From Flavobacteriales bacterium (GTDB lineage: Bacteria > Bacteroidota > Bacteroidia > Flavobacteriales > Parvicellaceae), in NCBI GenBank assembly GCA_014239715.1, contig JAAZYJ010000306.1:1-6929 (forward strand): a stretch of DNA of 6,929 nt, in the 5' to 3' direction. Every line of letters begins with the position of its first letter. Position 1 is the stretch's first letter. Both the position numbers and the translations under genes were made by a program. Of this stretch, positions 1 through 5,568 are shown one piece after another. The notes under the pieces are model-generated. The model was not told where the DNA came from, did no database searches, and saw nothing but the letters and a program-made list of their open reading frames with translations.

Positions 1-566
1 AAGAGGACACCATTAAACAACGGTTGGGGTTCGGAGTACAATTGGGACTGAATGCATCCAGAGTTACGGGTACAACTTTTCAGGGAATCAATAAGGCCGG
101 TCTTTATGCTGGCTTTTTTCTGACCAAACCGATCAATGACAAAATAAAATTGGAGCTGGATCTTTGTTATTCACAAAAAGGAACACTTAAGCCTCCTAAT
201 CCGAAAATCGGCGATTATACCATATACCGTATGAAGCTGGAGTATATTTCGACCGAGTTTTATTGCCGATACAACAGAAAGAGAATCGACATTATTGCCG
301 GGTTAGGCGGGGGATGGCTTATCGATTGGAAGGAAACCGACGAGAACAACCAACCAATTACGGCTAATGGTGAATTCTCTAAAGTAGAGCTCTCAGGGAT
401 GTTGGGTGTTCTGTTCCCAATTTCACAAAAATTCGGAATTGGTGTTCTAGGCTGCCATTCTATTGTGCCCATAAGAAAGCACATAAGCGGCGTTACGTTT
501 CGGCTGAACAGGGGACAGTACAATCAGGTTCTTAATTTTATTGTCAAGTATACTATTCTGAATTAA
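1..566 (+). CDS. PorT-like outer-membrane beta-barrel protein, C-terminal part (5' end outside window)
   Basis: The reading frame is open from the first bases (first full codon at 3-5) to a TAA at 564-566, giving 187 residues; the signal peptide and first part of the mature protein lie before the window. The visible start, with GFGVQLGLNASRVTG followed by GLYAGFFLTKPINDKIKLEL and YSQKG, follows the usual opening of the PorT / beta-barrel families of Bacteroidota (GVKAGLN..., GF..G.F....., ELLYSQKG). Alternating hydrophobic and polar residues continue to the end (YISTEFYCRYN, IDIIAGLGGGWLI, LSGMLGVLFPI, VLNFIVKYTILN), as expected for transmembrane beta strands. The TTG at 24 is internal and not the start. 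The family sits in the outer membrane; its substrate or partner cannot be told from sequence. Family call is from remembered pattern, not a search. Confidence 0.8.
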   Translation, partial: EDTIKQRLGFGVQLGLNASRVTGTTFQGINKAGLYAGFFLTKPINDKIKLELDLCYSQKGTLKPPNPKIGDYTIYRMKLEYISTEFYCRYNRKRIDIIAGLGGGWLIDWKETDENNQPITANGEFSKVELSGMLGVLFPISQKFGIGVLGCHSIVPIRKHISGVTFRLNRGQYNQVLNFIVKYTILN

Positions 567-708
567 CCTGCGTTCAAGGAATATGAAAAGTGCGAACTTC
601 AATTCACCTTGTTAATAATTCGTCGAGACATTTTGTGGTTTAATCTTTAAATTAACTATCTTAATCTTCCATTCTTACTCTGATACTCAATTATAATGCG
701 ATTGACTA

Positions 709-903
709 ATGTTTGAAATGTGTAAGGAAATCCTGGAAAAGGTGAGCTTTGACAAATCCCTATTTCGTAAGGAGCTAAATAAATCAATTCGATGGATCAA
801 AAAGGACGAGCTGCTGGCGCTTAAGGTATGGTGCTTGAGTTCATTTGGCCACCTGTATAAAGATGTCATTTCTGAGGCTTTTGATTCTATGCCAATGGTC
901 TGA
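709..903 (+). CDS. Small conserved-looking protein of unknown function, 64 aa
   Basis: ATG at 709-711 to TGA at 901-903. I do not know a function. The protein is cytosolic in character: no signal peptide, no membrane segment, two or three probable amphipathic helices (residues about 3-30 and 32-60), with charged and aromatic residues arranged as in a folded small domain (VSFDKSLFRKEL, IRWIKK, WCLSSFGHLYKDVISE). The pattern SFDK.LF.KEL ... W.K..E...LK.WC...FGH.YKDVI.E resembles short hypothetical proteins I recall from Bacteroidota genomes, but this is memory and not a search. It stands alone between the beta-barrel gene and the convergent queG. No clear TAnnTTTG promoter or Shine-Dalgarno was found in 567-708. 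The minus-strand frame over the same bases looks like a shadow. A second ATG at 718 is an alternative start. Confidence 0.65.
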   Translation: MFEMCKEILEKVSFDKSLFRKELNKSIRWIKKDELLALKVWCLSSFGHLYKDVISEAFDSMPMV

Positions 904-930
904 TATGATCGTCACGCTCTGTAGAAAAGA

Positions 931-953
931 ATAAAAAGCATTTAGCTTTTTAT
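931..953. terminator. AT-rich hairpin between convergent genes, possible two-way terminator
   Basis: A perfect 9-bp inverted repeat, ATAAAAAGC (931-939) and GCTTTTTAT (945-953), encloses the 5-base loop ATTTA. It lies 28 bases after the stop of the small plus-strand gene and overlaps the last codons and stop of queG on the minus strand. T runs lie in the 3' arm in both directions, and the minus-strand exit is also T-rich (TCTTTTC). The stem has only two G-C pairs, so termination may be weak. Confidence 0.45.
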
Positions 954-1829
954 GAACTTGATATTCCTCTTTAATCCTTCGATCTTGGTTCTGGTGATGG
1001 CAGAACTTTCAAATAGCTGATCGAACACTTCTTCTGTGATCTCCTCCCAGTCTGATGATGACATGTTAAGCAGTTCTGGTTTGGGGTTAAATAGTGGTTC
1101 ACTGTGTTTTTTCGAGAATTTGTTCCAAGGACATACATCCTGACAAATGTCACAACCAAATACCCAATCTTCGAACTGGCCACTCATGTCAGTTGGAATA
1201 CTGCTTTTTAGTTCAATGGTAAAATAGCTGATGCACTTACTTCCATCTACTTTGTAAGGCTCGTAGATGGCATCCGTAGGGCATGCATCAATACAAGCCG
1301 TACAATCACCACAATAATCCTTTATCGGCGTATCCTGCTCCAGTTCGAGATCAAGAATAAGTTCTGCAATAAAAAAGAAAGAACCCATTTCTCGATTGAT
1401 CAGGTTGCTGTTCTTACCCATCCATCCTATACCGCTCTCTCTTGCCCATGCTTTATCCAGAACCGGAGCAGAATCGACAAAAACACGACCGGACACTTCA
1501 CCAATTTCTTCATGTATGGACTTCATAAAGGTTTTGAGCTTGTCTTTTATTACAAAATGGTAATCCTGTCCGTAAGCATATTTTGATATTTTATGCGACC
1601 CTTCAGACAGTGATTGCTCTTCATGATAATAGTTCAACAATAGACTAACCACACTCTTAGCTCCCGGCACCAATAATCGAGGGTCTATCCTTTTATCAAA
1701 GTAATTTTCCATGTAGCCCATTTCTCCATTCCTCCCCTGGTTCAACCAGTTTTCAAGATGGCGAGCGTCATCGTCCAATAGCCTGGCCTCAGCGATCCCG
1801 CATTGTTGAAACCCGAGCTCCCCGGCCAT
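942..1829 (-). CDS. queG: Epoxyqueuosine reductase QueG
   Basis: QueG reduces epoxyqueuosine to queuosine in the wobble position of tRNAs with GUN anticodons, using cobalamin and two [4Fe-4S] clusters; it is cytosolic. Counting from ATG 1829 (295 aa): the segment [13 protein letters not shown] (117-129) holds the conserved catalytic Asp119. The ferredoxin-like part has C173xxC176xxC179xxxC183P, then C199, then C226xxC229xxxC233P, the full set of eight cluster cysteines. The protein ends shortly after this part, as in the short ~308-residue form of Bacteroidota, and lacks the C-terminal HEAT-like repeats of the long form. The start is doubtful: codons upstream of ATG 1829, back to 1868, read [12 protein letters not shown] after an ATT and match the family's usual N-terminus, so the true product is probably about 308 aa. 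The gene follows ruvB in the same direction after 165 bases (126 if the longer start is right). Confidence 0.95.
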   Translation of the reverse strand: MAGELGFQQCGIAEARLLDDDARHLENWLNQGRNGEMGYMENYFDKRIDPRLLVPGAKSVVSLLLNYYHEEQSLSEGSHKISKYAYGQDYHFVIKDKLKTFMKSIHEEIGEVSGRVFVDSAPVLDKAWARESGIGWMGKNSNLINREMGSFFFIAELILDLELEQDTPIKDYCGDCTACIDACPTDAIYEPYKVDGSKCISYFTIELKSSIPTDMSGQFEDWVFGCDICQDVCPWNKFSKKHSEPLFNPKPELLNMSSSDWEEITEEVFDQLFESSAITRTKIEGLKRNIKFIKS

Positions 1830-1934
1830 TTTTTTAATGAATGCGGTATGTTTGCCTTTTACAGAAATGAAAGTTGATCTTTAGTTAGCCCAATTTACTA
1901 AAAGAGATGACACACGTATTTTCTTCCCCTTGAT

Positions 1935-1959
1935 TTTTGATCGTTTGGCTGAATCAAAA
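1935..1959. repeat. Inverted repeat in the ruvB-queG gap
   Basis: TTTTGAT (1935-1941) and ATCAAAA (1953-1959) form a perfect 7-bp inverted repeat with an 11-base spacer. Neither side carries a T tract, so it is not a good terminator for ruvB. It overlaps the candidate -7 box of queG (1955-1962), which would be the position of an operator, but a 7-bp AT-rich repeat can arise by chance. Confidence 0.3.
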
Positions 1960-1986
1960 CTACCCCTTTCAAAAATTCACAATCAA
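1955..1986 (-). promoter_or_regulatory. Candidate Bacteroidota-type promoter for queG
   Basis: On the minus strand TAGTTTTG (positions 1962-1955) fits the TAnnTTTG -7 consensus known for Bacteroidota. Upstream TTG trinucleotides lie at 17 bases (1982-1980) and 21 bases (1986-1984), within the spacing reported for the -33 element. The predicted start would leave a leader of about 80 bases before the probable queG start near 1868. If real, queG has its own promoter besides any read-through from ruvB. Confidence 0.4.
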
Positions 1987-1994
1987 CGTGAAAG

Positions 1995-3026
1995 TTAAAA
2001 TAGTCCTTCCTGGGTATATCTGAAATCCCGCCCTAAATGGTTGTAGGCCTTTTCCGTTGCTTTACGACCCGTTCGTGTTCGCAGTAGGTACCCCTGCTGA
2101 ATTAAAAAGGGCTCATAAACTTCTTCAATGGTCCCTGCCTGTTCTCCAACTGCTGTGGCAATATTTGACAATCCAACGGGACCTCCTGAAAATTTTTCAA
2201 TAATGGCTGAAAGGATCTTATTGTCCATTTCGTCCAGCCCACTTTTATCCACATTTAATGCCGTTAAGGCCAGTTCAGAAATATCCATATTGATGGTGCC
2301 GTCTCCTTTGATCTGAGCAAAATCCCTTACTCTCCGTAATAAAGCATTGGCTATTCTTGGCGTTCCTCTGCTCCTTGAGGCAATTTCGTGGGCAGCATCA
2401 TATTGAATCGGGATCTTTAACAGTCCCGCAGATCTTTCTACAATGTCAGTCAGGGTTTTAGAATCGTAATATTCCAATCTGCTATTGATACCAAATCTGG
2501 CTCTCAAAGGTGCTGTAAGTAATCCCGATCTTGTAGTTGCACCTATCAATGTAAAGTCTTCCAACGCGATCTGCACTGTTCTTGCATTGGGTCCGGTATC
2601 GATTACGATATCGATCTTATAGTCTTCCATTGCTGAATAGAGATATTCCTCAATCACTGCGCTCAGTCTGTGGATCTCATCAATGAACAATACATCTCCT
2701 CGCTCAAGGTTGGTAAGCAATCCGGCCAGATCTCCAGGCTTGTCCAATACCGGGCCTGATGTTACTTTGAAGCCCACCCCCAGCTCATTGGATATAATAT
2801 TGGCCAATGTTGTTTTGCCTAAACCTGGAGGGCCGTGCAACAGCACATGATCTAAAGACTCATCTCTTTTTTTTGCTGCTTCCACAAAAATGATGAGGTT
2901 ATCGGTCACTTTAGGTTGGCCTGCAAAGTCGTCAAATGACTTGGGCCTTAAAACCTTATCAATTTCTCCTTCTGAGCCGTTCAGCTCTTCTTCATGAAAC
3001 TCATATGATTCTAATTCGTCACTCAC
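1995..3026 (-). CDS. ruvB: Holliday junction branch-migration DNA helicase RuvB
   Basis: RuvB is the hexameric AAA+ motor which, with RuvA, drives branch migration of Holliday junctions in recombinational repair. From the chosen GTG start (343 aa; usual length about 335-345): [12 protein letters not shown] (26-37) is the RuvB opening; Walker A is GPPGLGKT (65-72); Walker B is the LFIDEIHR segment with D116 and E117; sensor 1 is GATTRSG (162-168); the arginine-finger segment is LRARFG (174-179); sensor 2 is RGTPRIAN (220-227); the C-terminal winged helix with GPVGLSNIA and a basic RTRTGRKAT hairpin (316-324) is complete. GTG at 3026 was chosen because the frame upstream of it (back to TTG 3086) reads like untranslated sequence and would make the protein too long. 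The previous gene stops 61 bases before it. The neighbour order oxidase-ruvB-queG is one I recall from other Bacteroidota. Confidence 0.97.
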   Translation of the reverse strand: MSDELESYEFHEEELNGSEGEIDKVLRPKSFDDFAGQPKVTDNLIIFVEAAKKRDESLDHVLLHGPPGLGKTTLANIISNELGVGFKVTSGPVLDKPGDLAGLLTNLERGDVLFIDEIHRLSAVIEEYLYSAMEDYKIDIVIDTGPNARTVQIALEDFTLIGATTRSGLLTAPLRARFGINSRLEYYDSKTLTDIVERSAGLLKIPIQYDAAHEIASRSRGTPRIANALLRRVRDFAQIKGDGTINMDISELALTALNVDKSGLDEMDNKILSAIIEKFSGGPVGLSNIATAVGEQAGTIEEVYEPFLIQQGYLLRTRTGRKATEKAYNHLGRDFRYTQEGLF

Positions 3027-3030
3027 TAAA

Positions 3031-3038
3031 CAAATGTA
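3031..3038 (-). promoter_or_regulatory. Candidate -7 promoter element just upstream of ruvB
   Basis: TACATTTG on the minus strand matches the Bacteroidota -7 consensus TAnnTTTG in all six fixed positions and lies only 4 bases before the GTG start of ruvB. No good TTG was seen 17-23 bases upstream, so the -33 half is missing. If used, transcription would begin at or beside the GTG, giving a leaderless message. Confidence 0.3.
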
Positions 3039-3087
3039 ATAAATATGGCTATGGAAGTCCGCTAACCTGTTACAGAGTTTGAGCAAT

Positions 3088-3714
3088 TCATTTCAAAACT
3101 TCCTGAAACACATCTCCAAAATACACTTTGAACCTGAAAAGGTACACAGGAGCATTGTAGTTATCTTCCAACTTCTTGTATCCAGCAAACATCAATCTGT
3201 AACCTGCACCCACCCCTATTCCGATGTACTTTATGCCTGTGTATTCAACTGCTAGGGATGGCTCGTAAAAGGCGACCAGGACCGGGGCGGTTCTGTTATT
3301 GTATGTAATATCCGTTCGATAATTAAAAAACGTGTTCCCTATTCCAACCTGTACCGGTATAGAAAAGTTGTATTTCTTTTTCTTCAAAAAAGTATATTCA
3401 ATGAATGAGGCGAGGTACCTCATTTTCAGTTCTCCTTCATTGTTCTGAACATTTTCATCGTCCACAGTCAAAGGCCTGATAACATCTGTTGCAAGCCAAT
3501 TGTATCCAAAGCCTATTTTGGTCGTATTGTTGAAATTCAAACCAACACTTACATCTCTGATCCGCATGAATGAATTGGTAATAAAGGAGTTTCTGGTACC
3601 AACCTTTGCAGTGAACTTTGGTTTGAATTTAAAGCTCTCAACCATATCTTCAATAAGCTGGGGCATTGCTATGGTTGGTGCTAATATTAATCCTATAGTA
3701 ACAAGAAGCTTCAT
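3088..3714 (-). CDS. Exported beta-barrel-like protein of unknown function, 208 aa
   Basis: The start is ATG 3714; the open frame runs further upstream to 3855, but that part overlaps the end of coxA and a terminator and is not likely translated. Residues 1-19 ([19 protein letters not shown]) look like a Sec signal peptide with a short basic start and a hydrophobic core. The rest shows alternating strands typical of an outer-membrane beta barrel: [12 protein letters not shown] (34-45), [20 protein letters not shown] (55-74), [10 protein letters not shown] (101-110), [18 protein letters not shown] (115-132), [15 protein letters not shown] (146-160), [14 protein letters not shown] (163-176), [15 protein letters not shown] (189-203). 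I recall similar exported proteins with a TRNSFI-like opening from Bacteroidota, but no function. It lies between the oxidase terminator and ruvB, 61 bases before the latter, so it may share a message with ruvB. A location in the outer membrane is inferred. Confidence 0.75.
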   Translation of the reverse strand: MKLLVTIGLILAPTIAMPQLIEDMVESFKFKPKFTAKVGTRNSFITNSFMRIRDVSVGLNFNNTTKIGFGYNWLATDVIRPLTVDDENVQNNEGELKMRYLASFIEYTFLKKKKYNFSIPVQVGIGNTFFNYRTDITYNNRTAPVLVAFYEPSLAVEYTGIKYIGIGVGAGYRLMFAGYKKLEDNYNAPVYLFRFKVYFGDVFQEVLK

Positions 3715-3716
3715 AT

Positions 3717-3747
3717 AAAAAATGTCCGCAACCTTGTTACGGACATT
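3717..3747 (-). terminator. Rho-independent terminator of the coxB-coxA operon
   Basis: Read on the minus strand: AATGTCCG (3747-3740), then TAAC, a 3-base AAG turn, GTTG, and CGGACATT (3728-3721), followed by a T tract through 3717. The outer 8 bp pair perfectly; a single A-C mismatch separates them from a further 3-bp stem (AAC/GTT), so the hairpin is almost continuous. It begins 28 bases after the coxA stop. The T tract ends 2 bases before the ATG of the next gene at 3714, an unusually tight arrangement. Confidence 0.85.
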
Positions 3748-3775
3748 CTTTCTTAATGTTATGTGTCGGTATAGA

Positions 3776-5536
3776 CTAGTGCTCTTCTTCACCCTCTTCC
3801 AAAGGCACGTTCTGAGGGCAAAAGTCCTCCTCTTTTCCTGGCTTACTATAATCATATGGCCACCTGTGTACTTCTGGTATTTCTACAGGCCAATTTCCAT
3901 GAACATGTTTAACAGGTGTTGTCCATTCCAAGGTGTTTCCTCGCCATGGATTCTGCACTGCCCGTTGTCCTCTTATAGCGCTATAAAAGAAATTGAACAG
4001 GAATACCAGCTGAATCGCTGCACCTACTAAAGCGAAAACAGTTATTACTACGTTCAAATCAATTACATGGTCGAACATCGGGAATTCAGAATACTCATAA
4101 TACCGTCTAGGTGCCCCGGCAAGTCCCGTAAAGTGCATCGGAAAGAACACACCGTATCCACACACCAGCGTTACCCAAAAATGCAGATAACCCATTTTTT
4201 TATTCATCATCCTTCCGTATAGTTTAGGGAACCAATGATACACTCCCGCAAACATTCCGAATATGGCCGAAAGTCCCATTACGATATGAAAGTGTCCAAC
4301 AACAAAATAGGTGTCATGCACATCAAGATCCAGAGCCGAATCTGCAAGAATGATCCCGGTCACCCCTCCGGTAATGAAGGTAGAAACCAAAGCAATACTA
4401 AACATCATCGCAGGAGTAAAGACAATATTTCCTTTCCACATTGTTGTAATATAGTTAAACACCTTTACCGCAGATGGTATAGCGATCAGTAAGGTTGTAA
4501 ACACGAAAACCCCACCTAGGAATGGATTCATTCCCGTTATGAACATGTGGTGGCCCCAAACAATAAATGAAAGGAATCCGATTGCCAAAATTGAACCGAT
4601 CATCGCTCGATAACCAAAAATTGGTTTTCTTGAGTTTGTTGAAATAATCTCTGAGGTAATTCCAAGAGCAGGCAAAAGTACGATGTATACCTCCGGATGT
4701 CCAAGGAACCAGAACAAGTGTTGAAACAGGATCGGACTACCGCCTGTTTGGTCTAGCGCATGACCGTCAATAAAAATGTCAGAGATATAGAAGCTGGTTC
4801 CGAAACCTCTGTCCATGATCAAAAGCACAGCTGCAGATAAAAGGACAGGAAATGAAAGTACCCCTAATACTGCTGTAACAAAGAACGCCCAGATCGTTAG
4901 TGGCATTCTGGTCATCTTCATTCCTTTTGTTCTAAGGTTGAGAATTGTAACAATATAGTTCAACGACCCTAGCAGTGAAGACGCAATGAATATTGCCATA
5001 GATACCAACCAAAGTGTCATACCAAGACCGGAACCAGGCACAGATTCTTCCAATACAGAGATTGGGGGATAAATTGTCCAACCGGCCATTGCAGGCCCGC
5101 TTTCTACAAAAAGTGAAATCAGCATGGTTACACTTGAAAGGCAGAAAAACCAATAAGAGAACATATTCAAGAACCCTGAAGCCATATCCCTTGCCCCTAG
5201 CTGAAGCGGGATTAGTAAATTGGAAAATGTTCCGGATAAACCACCGGTCAAAACAAAGAAGACCATGATAGTACCATGAATGGTGACCAGCCCCAGATAC
5301 ATATTGCTGTTCATCACGCCGTTAGGTGCCCAGTCTCCAAGAAAAATACTGTTCATTATGTTTGGCCCCGGCCATCCAAGCTGAATACGAAATAGCGTAG
5401 ACAAGAACACCCCAACAACACCCATGATAATCGCAGTGAACAAGAACTGCTTCGCAATCATCTTGTGATCCTGTGAAAAGATGTATTTGGTTATAAAACT
5501 CTCTTTATGATGATGAGCATGTGCGTGAGCTCCCAT
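3776..5536 (-). CDS. coxA: Cytochrome c oxidase subunit I (CoxA/CtaD, A1-type haem-copper oxidase)
   Basis: Catalytic, proton-pumping inner-membrane subunit of aa3-type oxidase; 586 aa with the dozen or so hydrophobic segments of the family. Visible ligands: H87 (TIHGTIM) and H417 for the low-spin haem a, H415 for haem a3 (VGHFHIVM), and H280 (GHPEVY), H329 and H330 (WGHHMF) for CuB. E282 and the cross-linking Y284 in HPEVY make it type A1. D117 and N124 (GARDMASGFLN) mark the entrance of the D channel, K358 (SAVKVF) the K channel, H407-D408 the Mg site and R477-R478 the haem propionate pair. The N-terminus is His-rich (MGAHAHAHHHKE), as often seen in this phylum, and the C-terminal tail is acidic (EEGEEEH). 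It starts 32 bases after coxB, with no clear Shine-Dalgarno, so the two are surely co-transcribed; a strong terminator follows. Confidence 0.98.
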   Translation of the reverse strand: MGAHAHAHHHKESFITKYIFSQDHKMIAKQFLFTAIIMGVVGVFLSTLFRIQLGWPGPNIMNSIFLGDWAPNGVMNSNMYLGLVTIHGTIMVFFVLTGGLSGTFSNLLIPLQLGARDMASGFLNMFSYWFFCLSSVTMLISLFVESGPAMAGWTIYPPISVLEESVPGSGLGMTLWLVSMAIFIASSLLGSLNYIVTILNLRTKGMKMTRMPLTIWAFFVTAVLGVLSFPVLLSAAVLLIMDRGFGTSFYISDIFIDGHALDQTGGSPILFQHLFWFLGHPEVYIVLLPALGITSEIISTNSRKPIFGYRAMIGSILAIGFLSFIVWGHHMFITGMNPFLGGVFVFTTLLIAIPSAVKVFNYITTMWKGNIVFTPAMMFSIALVSTFITGGVTGIILADSALDLDVHDTYFVVGHFHIVMGLSAIFGMFAGVYHWFPKLYGRMMNKKMGYLHFWVTLVCGYGVFFPMHFTGLAGAPRRYYEYSEFPMFDHVIDLNVVITVFALVGAAIQLVFLFNFFYSAIRGQRAVQNPWRGNTLEWTTPVKHVHGNWPVEIPEVHRWPYDYSKPGKEEDFCPQNVPLEEGEEEH

Positions 5537-5568
5537 AACTATCTTGTTAAATTCTTAATTCTATCTAT

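Noticed and set aside
575..611. Imperfect inverted repeat CAAGG...CCTTG after the PorT-like gene
   Set aside because: Only 5 perfect outer pairs with a long, bulged interior and no T tract; not a credible terminator.
971..1183. Minus-strand 70-codon frame within queG
   Set aside because: Out-of-frame shadow of the cysteine-rich end of QueG.
3027..3086. Longer RuvB from TTG 3086
   Set aside because: The extra 20 residues ([19 protein letters not shown]) do not look like a RuvB N-terminus, and the region holds a candidate promoter.
3715..3855. N-terminal extension of the exported protein to 3855
   Set aside because: It overlaps the coxA end and the terminator hairpin and would bury a clear signal peptide at ATG 3714.
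3722..4030. Plus-strand open frame of 102 codons over the coxA end
   Set aside because: Antisense shadow of coxA and its terminator; composition does not resemble a protein and no start signal is seen.
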